This document shows, piece after piece, positions 37,488-46,216 of a stretch of 64,000 bases of DNA (the first letter of the stretch is position 1; each line of letters begins with the position of its first letter). Below the pieces are notes generated by a model that saw only the letters and a program-made list of their open reading frames with translations, was not told the origin of the DNA and did no database searches. Position numbers and translations under genes: made by a program. The stretch is from contig PHSP01000003.1 of assembly GCA_002862125.1 (NCBI GenBank), forward strand, positions 992,001-1,056,000. The letters run 5' to 3'. This DNA comes from Methylobacter sp. KS41 (GTDB lineage: Bacteria > Pseudomonadota > Gammaproteobacteria > Methylococcales > Methylomonadaceae).

Positions 37488-38267
37488 CTATTTCTTGGCG
37501 TCAGTTGCTACGGTCCACTTGGCGCCAGCGTCTATCCAGGTTTTGAGTATTGCTACGTCATGCCCGGAAAGTACGTGTACATTCGCCATGGGCATATCTA
37601 TTTTTGTACCGGAAACTATTTCGATTAACGGGCTTTTAGAGTCCTGTCCCGGTACTATCAGTGGAGCCCGTCCATCACGACTGAAGAAATCTTCCTTGTG
37701 ATCAACGCGAAAACCGGCTAATTGTTTTTGCGAACCATGGCACGACAGACAATGGTTCTCGAATATCGGATAGACATCTTTCCAGAAATCAACACCCGCT
37801 TGAGTGGTGCTGGATTGTGCCGGCGCCTGGACAGTAGTTAAAGTTTCGTTCGCCTGACTGCCGGCATGCCCAAGGTGCTTTCCCCGCATTGGCCGGACAA
37901 TCTCTTTAACACTGTTTTGAGCAGTCCAGGCAAACAGCGTAATCGAAAGTGTGACAATAACAATCGTTAAGATGCCGCTGCGTAAAATTGATGGATGCGC
38001 GGTTTTTACCAAATGGCAACGCTTGCCTATCACGGTAACTATCCAGTTCCAATGCAGGACTAAGTGAACAAGAAGCGCCAGTAAAAGCCCAAGACTAATC
38101 CAGAAGTGGACATCGCCCCACTGGTGGCGTGTGAAACCCCATAAGCTTAAAGTTTTGTTGCTGCCCGGAGGAAGGGGAAAACGCAATAAATAACCGGTCG
38201 CAATCATGCCAAGAAACAGGAACGCGGCGATTATGTCAATGATGATGTTGGTAAGTGTGCGATTCAT
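37488..38267 (-). CDS. Membrane cytochrome b-like (DUF4405) protein with a C-terminal c-type haem domain
   Basis: A 259-residue protein. The N-terminal 115 residues form three or four transmembrane helices with His at 48, 54, 68 and 72 (RHQWGDVHFW, VHLVLHW), the pattern of DUF4405 cytochrome b-like domains. A linker is followed by a c-haem site CLSCH (173-177) and a PSCyt1-like tail (KQLAGFRVD, DSKSPLIEIVSG, WIDAGAKW). It likely moves electrons between the membrane and the periplasm. No flavoprotein or oxidase neighbour is present. The function is inferred from domains. Confidence 0.78.
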   Translation of the reverse strand: MNRTLTNIIIDIIAAFLFLGMIATGYLLRFPLPPGSNKTLSLWGFTRHQWGDVHFWISLGLLLALLVHLVLHWNWIVTVIGKRCHLVKTAHPSILRSGILTIVIVTLSITLFAWTAQNSVKEIVRPMRGKHLGHAGSQANETLTTVQAPAQSSTTQAGVDFWKDVYPIFENHCLSCHGSQKQLAGFRVDHKEDFFSRDGRAPLIVPGQDSKSPLIEIVSGTKIDMPMANVHVLSGHDVAILKTWIDAGAKWTVATDAKK

Positions 38268-38736
38268 ATTTGTGAGTGGAAGCGGTTAATGTTAAGTGAG
38301 TTGACGTACACCGGTTTGGCAGGGTAAGCATTGCGTAGCATTTTGTCCGGATAAATATAAATTCCATTTTAGATATCCGGAAAAGGCTGCTGATAGAATG
38401 GCCATTAGCTTATGCTGATATATATGGCCTTAAATCAACTTGTCGCAGGAATGTCAATAGTATGCCGCATCAGAACGCTAAATGAAACGTAAGGTTCAGG
38501 ATTCCAAGTGCGGTCTGTCGATCATGGTAGTAAGGTGTTCAGGATGCGCTATTTACAGATTTTACGAATTTTGATACCTTGGTCACTTTTTACTAAATGC
38601 TTGCGGTGATGGGAAAAATGGATTGGAATCATGTTCAACCAAACCAAAAAAGGAATGAGGCTTGATAAACTCCAAGTCTCAAGCACTTTACCCATTCTAT
38701 TGATCAACAAGCATCAAAAAACACAGGAGTAATTTC
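38268..38736. other. Intergenic region between divergent genes
   Basis: 469 bases between the minus-strand cytochrome gene and the plus-strand gene at 38737. It should hold two promoters. Nothing else was seen. Confidence 0.4.
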
Positions 38737-39138
38737 ATGAAAAAAAGTTTTTTTCTCATTGCCGCGGTGCTGGTTTCCGGCGGAGCCTCCGCAGCAACCG
38801 ACCACTATGTCCTGCGCGATGGAAATCTTGTTCAGCATTTAAAAATCACAAAAATAAAAGATGATATTAATGTTAGCGAGGACGTTAATTTTGATCCCGA
38901 AGCCGGCGAAGCAGGCAATCAACCTTGTTCTGGCGATATTTCAGGTGAAGCCAAAAGCGTGGGAGCAAACGAATTGGTTATGAAAAAGCATGCCCAAGGC
39001 GAAGCCAGTTTTTGCGAGCTGAAAATCCATCTGACCCCGAATGGCGCGAAAGTTGAACAATCGAAGAATTGCGGTAATTTTGCTCCGGGCATGTGCCGCT
39101 TTTCCACTGATGGCAAGGAGTTGGTTAAAATTAAATAA
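38737..39138 (+). CDS. Small periplasmic protein of unknown function
   Basis: A 133-residue protein with a clear signal peptide (MKKSFFLIAAVLVSGGASA, cleavage after residue 19). The mature part has four Cys (QPCSGD, FCELK, KNCGNF, MCRFS) that can form two disulfides, and looks beta-rich. The ribosome site is AGGAG. No named family is recognised. It is transcribed divergently from the cytochrome gene. Confidence 0.7.
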   Translation: MKKSFFLIAAVLVSGGASAATDHYVLRDGNLVQHLKITKIKDDINVSEDVNFDPEAGEAGNQPCSGDISGEAKSVGANELVMKKHAQGEASFCELKIHLTPNGAKVEQSKNCGNFAPGMCRFSTDGKELVKIK

Positions 39139-39695
39139 TAAGCTGGAAGACGTGCTGCGTTCCATTTTAAAGGGTTTCCGCTAACACTTTCACCAAAAGG
39201 TACGCGATGCGCACCCTGCCTGACTACAATTTAACAACAATTGAGCTGCTGAGCTGCAAGCCTTGTATATCAAGGCTTGCTACATACTCTCTCGAAAACC
39301 TGCATTTTTTAAACACCAAACAAGAAATAAATCCCTTCCCCAAATACTGCATTTTCATCTCTCAAAAATAGTCTCCTGAAATAGTTTCTCAAAAGATTGT
39401 TTGTTCCTATGAGTTTTTAAAGTCACAGAGCGTAGCCATTTAAAGTAGCTTTTGCTTATATGTCGTCAAAGTGCAGTTTCACTTCCAATTGGGTCAATAT
39501 CCTACGGGGATTAAGTGTCTTTTGTTTATACTCACCCGGTCTAGGGCTTTCCACCCAAACAGCATGAACAAAGATGTAATTAAAAAGTAATAATCACATT
39601 TGACCACCTTTAAATAAAAGCATATGATTTTTATCACGGTAGTATTAATTTGTAATAATTGATATTTTTTAAGTATTGGAATTTAAGGATTCAAT
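39139..39695. other. Intergenic region before the sorted extracellular protein
   Basis: 557 bases with no supported gene. The end is strongly AT-rich (from about 39580), as in a promoter region. Confidence 0.4.
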
Positions 39696-40328
39696 ATGAA
39701 CTTCAAGCAAAACGCTCATCAATTAGCCAGCATTTTAGCCTTATCAGCAGCTGCCTACCTGCCATACGCAAGTGCGGACACATTGGGGGTGCCTTCGCCC
39801 ACAAGTGGAGAAAGCTTCACCCTCTACAATAGTTCAGCAGATAGCTTTACCAACATATTTTCTTTTAATGTAAATAGCGACGCTATTTTTTTCTTTACAG
39901 GAAGCTCAAATGATATTGTTGGCACATTTGATTTTGAGGGTATTTCTAATGGTGCAAGTTTAACTAGCGTTACCTTATTAGATACCACTACCAACACAAG
40001 TACAGGCGCTTCTGTCACTTCAAATACCAGCTTTACCTCTAGCAGCATTTTTGGCACTTATGAGCAAACCTCATATGCGGCTGTTCTTGGCGGGATTACT
40101 CTTTATGCCGCGGATAATTATCAGCTGATTTTCAATGGCGTTTCCGAAACAGTCTATAGTCAGGTTAACGGTACTATTTTCTTGACGCCTACAATTTCGT
40201 CTGTACCCATTCCTAGTGCTAGCTGGTTGTTTAGCTCTGCGCTTGCCGCCATTATCGTATTTGCCCGCCGTAAATTGTTATCGCAAAAAACTTCTTTGCC
40301 TAATCTGGGTTTTGCTGGGTTACGGTAA
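39696..40328 (+). CDS. VPLPA/PEP-CTERM-type exosortase-sorted protein
   Basis: A 210-residue protein with a signal peptide (MNFKQNAHQLASILALSAAA, cleavage near SADT), a Ser/Thr-rich beta domain and a C-terminal sorting signal: motif VPIPSASWLF, hydrophobic helix (SSALAAIIVFA) and basic RRK. This is the VPLPA form of the PEP-CTERM signal, recognised by exosortase, with delivery to the outside of the cell or into exopolysaccharide. About 16 residues follow the RRK, longer than usual. No exosortase or exopolysaccharide gene is near, as is common for such targets. Confidence 0.78.
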   Translation: MNFKQNAHQLASILALSAAAYLPYASADTLGVPSPTSGESFTLYNSSADSFTNIFSFNVNSDAIFFFTGSSNDIVGTFDFEGISNGASLTSVTLLDTTTNTSTGASVTSNTSFTSSSIFGTYEQTSYAAVLGGITLYAADNYQLIFNGVSETVYSQVNGTIFLTPTISSVPIPSASWLFSSALAAIIVFARRKLLSQKTSLPNLGFAGLR

Positions 40329-41134
40329 ATTTGTTCTAAATTTCGAATGAAGGCGTGATTGGTGTGGCTCCCTTGGTGGAACTTTTGCTCATACGCACAT
40401 AATTCAAAACCAAACAAACATTACGGCGCATTTGGCGCGTTTTATCAGAAACGCTGGTTTTTCCGTTAGAAAAACATTTAATAAGGCTGGCCGTAGGGGG
40501 CTTTCATAAACGCGTAAAGTCGCTTGGAAACCCGCATCACACCAAGATTCTAAGTAATTTTATTTGAGAGGCTAGCATCAGTCGTGGACAGCAATAGCGC
40601 CTTCGCATTTGACAATTTCCAGTAAGGTATTCTTGCTCAAGCCAAGCTGCCTGCCGATTTATCCTAGAGATTGTCCCATAGATATAATTTAGGTCAGTGC
40701 AGCTATGCACAGTCGTATATTCCAGCGGGTACAAGTCCCGTTCCATAAAGAAAAGACAGTCGTTCGATACTGAATTCTGTTGCGACGGAAACGAGTTTCG
40801 CCGGTTGTCTAAATCAGGACATTGAAGCTGGAACCCCTCGCTTTTAGTTTACTTTAAGTGGCTTCTGCGGGTATATGGTTACGATTTACTGGCGGTCTCT
40901 GAATGACTGCTTTTAAGGTTAACCAGCCGTTCGCTGGAAACCTGAGCCTCCTCTTTCTTGCGGGTTGCTTTTATTCGCGGCAGCCGCTACTCAAATCTTC
41001 TTATTAGTTCAGAGACTTAAACGCTAAATGCCGCTTTAGGGTATTATTCGCGTTATTCAAAATTTGAGTTCCATTTTTACTCAATCCATAATAAAGGCTT
41101 TTTCAAAGAGCATTTAAAAAGGCCGGATACGAAG
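40329..41134. other. Decayed stretch with a possible transposase fragment
   Basis: No intact gene. On the minus strand, 40575-40679 reads a HTH-like piece, GQSLG, stop, IGRQLGLSKNTLLEIVK, similar to the N-terminal helix-turn-helix of IS21-type transposases but broken by a stop. The rest shows no recognisable pattern. Confidence 0.4.
40575..40679 (-). pseudogene. Possible HTH remnant of an IS21-type transposase
   Basis: Reading IGRQLGLSKNTLLEIVKCEG after an internal stop resembles the DNA-binding helices of IstA-like proteins. It is only some 30 codons long and no catalytic part was found. Confidence 0.3.
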
Positions 41135-41644
41135 ATGAATACACTTGCCCGGCTCCATGCTGATATCGAAGATCGTGTGCGAGCTATCCGAGAGGACAAT
41201 ATCGATTGGTTATGCGGTCTGGGCTGCGACGGCTGTTGTCAACGGCTCGCCGAAGCGCCCCGGCTCACTGCCGCGGAATGGGATTGCCTGCGGGACGGAC
41301 TGGCCGGGCTGCCGAAGGAACGGCTTAGGGAAATTGGCCAAGACATCGCCGCGCTGGCCGGGCAGCCATCACGGCCCATAGTCTGTCCGTTGCTGGACCG
41401 CGAGGCGAGGGCCTGCCTGGTCTACAGCCACCGTCCCGTGGCTTGCCGCACGTACGGGTTCTATGTCCAACGCGGCCAGGGGCTTTACTGCAAGGATATC
41501 GAGTCGCGCGTCGCCAGTGGCGCCTGGGCAGGGGCGGTGTGGGGCAACCAGGACTCCATCGATCGCCGTCTCTGCGGTCTGGGCGACACACGAGACCTGA
41601 CCGAGTGGTTCGCGAATTGGAAAGAGGCAGGGGATATGTCTTGA
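41135..41644 (+). CDS. YkgJ-family cysteine cluster protein
   Basis: A 169-residue protein with the YkgJ motif: CGLGCDGCCQR near residue 28, a further Cys in VCPLL, and CLVYSHRPVACRTYGFYV. These Cys are thought to bind a metal (zinc or iron); the molecular role is not known. The gene is GC-rich and uses GC-ending codons, unlike the AT-rich sequence around it, and lies between two transposon remnants, which fits recent horizontal gain. Confidence 0.85.
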   Translation: MNTLARLHADIEDRVRAIREDNIDWLCGLGCDGCCQRLAEAPRLTAAEWDCLRDGLAGLPKERLREIGQDIAALAGQPSRPIVCPLLDREARACLVYSHRPVACRTYGFYVQRGQGLYCKDIESRVASGAWAGAVWGNQDSIDRRLCGLGDTRDLTEWFANWKEAGDMS

Positions 41645-42420
41645 AAGGCATAGGTGCGTATAGCCGGAAGCGAACAAAAAAATCAGCCCTGCGGTGTTTA
41701 CCGGCTAAGGACTAATATTCCACACTGCTCAAGAACAATTGCGGAAGACCTATATACTGCTAACCGGGATCGAAGCCACCTTTAATTAGCTTGAAAACCG
41801 GCCTCGGTTTACATACGGCGCACTTATAAAGAAGATCGCGTCACCGCCTTTGCGCATTATTTTACTGGCTTGCCATCTGGCGCACATCCCGCTCTATCCG
41901 TTCGGCTTCGTTCAAGACAAGCAACTCAAACAGCAGGGCGTCCAATTCTTTTCTGGCAGGTGTCGAAGGGTAAGATGGAACAGAATTCGCAATATCATAC
42001 CGACCCAACAACGCCTCGCGATTTCCGTGCCGGCAGAGGATAATGGAACGATTAACCTGCGGACATCAAGCCAAGAGGACGCGCGGCAAAAAAACTAAAC
42101 ATTGTCTTGGGCATCCGATCAGGCCTCATAGGTGAATTTAAAACGATTATTGATAATAAAAAATCTGTTGTGCAATTTGAGTTAAAGTAAAATATTCAAC
42201 CTATTGAATAAAAATATAATTGTCAGTAGAAGCCAGGAAGATGGGTTGAGAATATTAGCTTGAGTTTTTTGCGCCCGTGAATTTTAAACTTTGGCCGCTA
42301 CTAAAAAAGTTGTGATACAGTGACGCTCAAGGCCGGGCAGCGGCGTCCCTTTTCGTGGTAATACAGTATGAGCCGAGGCTATGGAATAACGGGCTGTATA
42401 TTTAAAACAGAAGGCGTGTC
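41645..42420. other. Intergenic region with transposase remnant
   Basis: 41739-42098 holds the transposase remnant described separately. The remaining AT-rich 320 bases carry the promoter area of the Sel1 gene at 42421. No other gene was seen. Confidence 0.45.
41739..42098 (+). pseudogene. Transposase remnant (IS1634/IS4-like C-terminus)
   Basis: One frame runs LRKTYILLTGIEATFN, stop, LENRPRFTYG... RIILLACHLAHIPLYPFG ... NIIPTQQRLAISVPAEDNGT, ending at TAA 42098. The pattern of a TYxLLTxIEAxF box, a hydrophobic LAxHLxHxxxY helix and a TQQRxxxS segment is the C-terminal third of DDE transposases of the IS1634/IS4 group. The stop at 41787 and the missing N-terminal catalytic part show it is dead. 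Confidence 0.65.
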
Positions 42421-43428
42421 ATGAAATTACAAAATAAATTCTTTACCCTATCGGTGATCGGACTTCTTGCATTGAGCTTAGCTTCCCCGATCTCTTATGC
42501 CAGAAAAAAGCACAACGCTTTAGAAAGCACTTTGCAAAAAGCCAGGCAAGGTAATGCAAAGGCGCAAATTGCCATCGGTTTTATGTATGCCGCGGGTAAA
42601 GGCGTACCGCAAGATTATGCTGAAGCCATCAAGTGGTACCGGTTAGCCGCAACGCACGGCGATTCAGAGGGGCAATTTATACTCGGCACAATGTATCAAT
42701 ATGGACGAGGCGTGGCGCAGGACTATGCTGAATCCGTCAAGTGGTACCGGCTAGCGGCAGCGCAACACAATGCAGGGGGGCAGTTATTTCTCGGCAATAT
42801 GTATTACAACGGACAAGGCGTAACTCAAGACTATGCTGAAGCCATCAAGTGGTATGGCTTGGCGGCGGAGCAGGGTGATGCTGAAGGACAATATTATATC
42901 GGCGTTATGTATTACAACGGACAAGGCGTGCCGCAAGACTATGCTGAAGCTATCAAGTGGTACCGGTTAGCGGCGGAGCGAGGTAATGCAAAGGCGCAAT
43001 ATAATGCCGGCAATATGTATTTCAGCGGACAAGGCGTGCCACAGGACTATGCAGAAGCCATCAAGTGGTACCGGTTAGCGGCGGCGCAAGGACTCGCGCA
43101 TGCGCAGTATTATATAGGCGTAATGTATTACAACGGGCAAGGCGTGCCACAGGACTATGCAGAAGCTATCAAGTGGTACCGGTTAGCAGCAGAGCAAGGT
43201 GATGCAAAGGCGCAATTTAATATTGGCGTTATGTATTTCAAGGGACAGGGTGGAATACAAGACTATGTTCGCGCGCACATGTGGGCTAATCTTGCTGCTA
43301 TGCATGGCGGCGCGGATGCAGTAAAAATCAGAAATGATCTTGCCAGCAAAATGACGCCGGAACAACTGGAAAAAGCTCAAAAGATGGCGCGAGCTTGCCA
43401 AGCTAAAAAGTTTAAAAACTGTGATTGA
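42421..43428 (+). CDS. Exported Sel1-repeat protein with near-identical repeats
   Basis: A 335-residue protein with a signal peptide (MKLQNKFFTLSVIGLLALSL). Seven Sel1 repeats follow, of the form AxGQYYIGVMYYNGQGVPQDYAEAIKWYRLAA; the DYAEAIKWYRLAA block is almost unchanged in most units, and the DNA repeats every 108 bases with long identical stretches. Such arrays expand and contract by recombination. The final unit (GGIQDYVRAHMWANLAAMHG) is diverged and is followed by a typical Sel1 tail. The role is presumably protein binding in the periplasm; the partner is unknown. Confidence 0.87.
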   Translation: MKLQNKFFTLSVIGLLALSLASPISYARKKHNALESTLQKARQGNAKAQIAIGFMYAAGKGVPQDYAEAIKWYRLAATHGDSEGQFILGTMYQYGRGVAQDYAESVKWYRLAAAQHNAGGQLFLGNMYYNGQGVTQDYAEAIKWYGLAAEQGDAEGQYYIGVMYYNGQGVPQDYAEAIKWYRLAAERGNAKAQYNAGNMYFSGQGVPQDYAEAIKWYRLAAAQGLAHAQYYIGVMYYNGQGVPQDYAEAIKWYRLAAEQGDAKAQFNIGVMYFKGQGGIQDYVRAHMWANLAAMHGGADAVKIRNDLASKMTPEQLEKAQKMARACQAKKFKNCD

Positions 43429-43655
43429 CATAAAATGAGCTTGGAGGAAATTGCCGGATAGGCGTTCAGGCTGTTTTAGGTCAATTATTTGCACGGTTTC
43501 AACTGTGTGAAATCAATAATCCGGACAAAAACTGTCCAGATACATTCTGTTTACCTCGCGGCATCCGCATATTTATCATTACAAAATTGTATAGGCAGGT
43601 TTTATAGATTGGATCACATTGCATCAACTCCTTGTTGCCTGTATCCTGCGTGCCC

Positions 43656-44123
43656 ATGCAAATAAATCTGGTTTCAGTAGGTAACCGCATGCCGGGTTGG
43701 GTGCGGCAGGGTTACGAAGAGTACGCAAAACGCTTGCCGCGTGAATGCGAGCTGGTGCTTAAGGAAATTCCGCCGGGCAAGCGCGGTAAAAACAGCGATG
43801 TCGCCCGTATTGTAAAAGACGAGGGCGAACGAATGATTGCCGCTATTCCGCAAGGCGCGCATGTTGTGACTTTGGATATTCTTGGCAAATCGTGGACAAC
43901 TCCCGAATTGGCGCAAGCGATGCAGCGTTGGCTTGAAAGCGGTCAGCATATCGCATTGTTGATCGGCGGTCCTGAGGGTTTGGCGGATTCCGCAAGACAA
44001 TTGGCGCGTGAATCATGGAGTTTATCAAGGCTTACCTTTCCTCATCCGCTGGTGCGAATTTTGGCTGCTGAACAGCTTTATCGCGCCTGGAGCATTCTCC
44101 ATAACCACCCTTATCATCGCTAA
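43656..44123 (+). CDS. rlmH: 23S rRNA (pseudouridine-1915 N3)-methyltransferase
   Basis: A 155-residue SPOUT methyltransferase started at ATG 43656. It has [16 protein letters not shown], a typical [23 protein letters not shown] and the knot region [10 protein letters not shown] plus [20 protein letters not shown]. RlmH methylates pseudouridine 1915 of 23S rRNA in the finished ribosome. The stop overlaps the maf start (TAATG). It heads the conserved block. Confidence 0.95.
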   Translation: MQINLVSVGNRMPGWVRQGYEEYAKRLPRECELVLKEIPPGKRGKNSDVARIVKDEGERMIAAIPQGAHVVTLDILGKSWTTPELAQAMQRWLESGQHIALLIGGPEGLADSARQLARESWSLSRLTFPHPLVRILAAEQLYRAWSILHNHPYHR

Positions 44124-44698
44124 TGCCCGTTCATATTATTCTTGCTTCAGCTTCCCCGCGCAGGAGGGAACTGCTCGACCAAATCAAGGTCACTTATAAA
44201 GTTTGTCCGGTTGATCTTGATGAGACGCCTTTGCCTAATGAAACGCCCCTTGCTTATGTGCAGCGTCTGGCCGCTGAAAAGTCCGCAGCGTGTCAGGCCC
44301 GGCTCAACACCAGAACACCGGTTCTGGCCGCCGATACGTCGGTTATTTTGAATAACGTGATTATGGGAAAGCCCAAAGATCAAGATGACGCGTTGGCTAT
44401 GTTAACGCAATTGTCAGGCGGGACTCATCAGGTTTATAGTGCGATATCGTTGAGAGGACGTGAACATAATCAGGCGGTTAGTATTACCGAGGTGACTTTC
44501 CGGCGCTTGACGGAAGCAGAAATTCTGGCTTACTGGCGAAGTGGTGAACCGGTTGATAAAGCGGGCGGTTATGCTATTCAAGGAATGGGTGGTGCATTTG
44601 TGGAATCGATCAAAGGCAGTTTTTCTGGTGTGGCTGGTTTGCCGCTGTTTGAAACGGCCGAACTTTTATCTAAACAAGGGATAGACCTTTTCAAATGA
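44123..44698 (+). CDS. maf: Maf family nucleoside triphosphate pyrophosphatase
   Basis: A 191-residue protein with the Maf core: ILASASPRRRELLDQI at the N-terminus, VLAADTSVI, GKPKDQDDALAMLTQLSGGTHQVYS, and GEPVDKAGGYAIQGMGG, with the catalytic Asp in VDKAGGYAIQG. Close relatives (YhdE) hydrolyse dTTP and UTP and modified nucleotides. It overlaps rng by four bases. Confidence 0.95.
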   Translation: MPVHIILASASPRRRELLDQIKVTYKVCPVDLDETPLPNETPLAYVQRLAAEKSAACQARLNTRTPVLAADTSVILNNVIMGKPKDQDDALAMLTQLSGGTHQVYSAISLRGREHNQAVSITEVTFRRLTEAEILAYWRSGEPVDKAGGYAIQGMGGAFVESIKGSFSGVAGLPLFETAELLSKQGIDLFK

Positions 44699-46149
44699 GT
44701 GAAGAAATTTTAATTAATGTAACACCGCCGGAAACACGCGTTGCTGTTATTGAAAATGGCGTGTTGCAGGAGCTTATCATTGAACGCAGCCGTGAACGGG
44801 GTTTGGTCGGTAATATCTATAAAGGCGAGGTATGCCGGGTTTTGCCGGGTATGCAGGCGGCTTTTGTCGATATTGGCCTGCCCAAGGCGGCGTTTATTCA
44901 TCTCTCTGATTTGTGTGCGAAGGATCTGGAAGAAAAAGGTTCGGAAGTAATCGAGCATTACCTGTATGAAGGCCAGCACATTGTTGTCCAGGTAGTCAAG
45001 GATTCACTTGGCAATAAAGGCGCGCGCTTAACCACGGAAATATCCATTCCATCGCGTTATCAGGTGTATATGCCTTATGCAAACAATTCGGGGGTTTCTC
45101 AGCGGATTGAATGCGAACATGAGCGTGCTCGTTTAAGAGCTTGTCTTGATGCTTTCAGGCAGGAGCATAAATGCGGCGGTTTTATTGCCAGAACAGCGGC
45201 GGAATGCGCGGATGAATCGATTCTGATTGCAGATATGACGTTCTTGCTGAAGTTGTGGACATCGATTTTGGATAAGATTGCCAGTGCAAAACCTAAACAG
45301 TTTATTCATAAGGATTTGCCGTTGAGCATTAGAACTTTAAGGGATTTATACAAGGAAGGTATTGATAGAGTTCGCGTGGATTCGAAGGAAACCTATCATC
45401 GATTGCTTGAGTTTGCGCAGGTTTTTGTGCCGGAAATCGTGCCGGTCATTGAGCATTACACGGGAGAATGCCCGGTATTTGATATTTACAGTGTCGAAGA
45501 CGAAATTAAAAAAGCCCTGGAACGTAAAGTCAAATTAAAATCAGGAGGGTATCTGATATTTGACCAGACCGAAGCGATGACTACGGTGGATGTAAATACC
45601 GGCGGCTATGTGGGCGGACGCAACCTGGAAGAGACTATTTTCAAAACCAATCTTGAAGCGGCTCAAACGATTGCCCGCCAGCTGAGACTCCGGAACCTGG
45701 GGGGTATCATTATTATCGATTTTATCGATATGAAAAGTGAAGAGCATAAAAAGCAGGTTTTACAGGCATTGGAACGCCATTTGGAAAAAGACCGCGCGAA
45801 GACCAAAATTACTGAGGTTTCGGTTCTGGGTCTGGTGGAAATGACCCGTAAAAGAACGCGCGAAAGCCTCGAGCATATACTTTGCGAGCCTTGCAGCGCT
45901 TGCGGGGGGCGAGGGGTTCTGAAAACCGCGGAATCCATGTGCCTGGAAATATTCCGGGAGATTATCCGGGAAGTAAGGCTGTATAAGGTACAGACATTAT
46001 TGGTTCTCGCATCGAATGAAGTCGTGGAAATGCTGCTCGATGAAGAAGCCGGCATGCTGGCCGAACTGGAAACGTTTTTGGGGGTGCAGATCAAGTTCAG
46101 AGTAGAAGCTGAGTATAATCAGGAACAATATGACGTGGTATTGCTTTAG
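44695..46149 (+). CDS. rng: Ribonuclease G
   Basis: A 484-residue RNase E/G protein without the C-terminal scaffold of RNase E. An S1 domain lies at residues 35-125 (VGNIYKGEVCRVLPGMQAAF). The catalytic magnesium Asp residues are in VDVNTGGYVGGRN and IIIDFIDMKSEEHK, and the zinc-link CEPCSACGGRG is near residue 400. RNase G matures the 5' end of 16S rRNA and degrades some mRNAs. It follows maf directly, as in E. coli. Confidence 0.95.
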   Translation: MSEEILINVTPPETRVAVIENGVLQELIIERSRERGLVGNIYKGEVCRVLPGMQAAFVDIGLPKAAFIHLSDLCAKDLEEKGSEVIEHYLYEGQHIVVQVVKDSLGNKGARLTTEISIPSRYQVYMPYANNSGVSQRIECEHERARLRACLDAFRQEHKCGGFIARTAAECADESILIADMTFLLKLWTSILDKIASAKPKQFIHKDLPLSIRTLRDLYKEGIDRVRVDSKETYHRLLEFAQVFVPEIVPVIEHYTGECPVFDIYSVEDEIKKALERKVKLKSGGYLIFDQTEAMTTVDVNTGGYVGGRNLEETIFKTNLEAAQTIARQLRLRNLGGIIIIDFIDMKSEEHKKQVLQALERHLEKDRAKTKITEVSVLGLVEMTRKRTRESLEHILCEPCSACGGRGVLKTAESMCLEIFREIIREVRLYKVQTLLVLASNEVVEMLLDEEAGMLAELETFLGVQIKFRVEAEYNQEQYDVVLL

Positions 46150-46216
46150 GGCGCATGGCTAAAGGCGAAAAATACCTTTAACCCTTTTCCTTTAATTTTG
46201 TGCCTAACCAGCCCTC

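Noticed and set aside
41443-41715. 90-codon frame overlapping the YkgJ gene
   Set aside because: A shadow frame produced by the high GC content; the cysteine motif is in the other frame.
42540-43300. Evenly spaced direct repeats that could suggest a CRISPR array
   Set aside because: The 108-base units are coding Sel1 repeats in one long frame with a signal peptide; no spacers.
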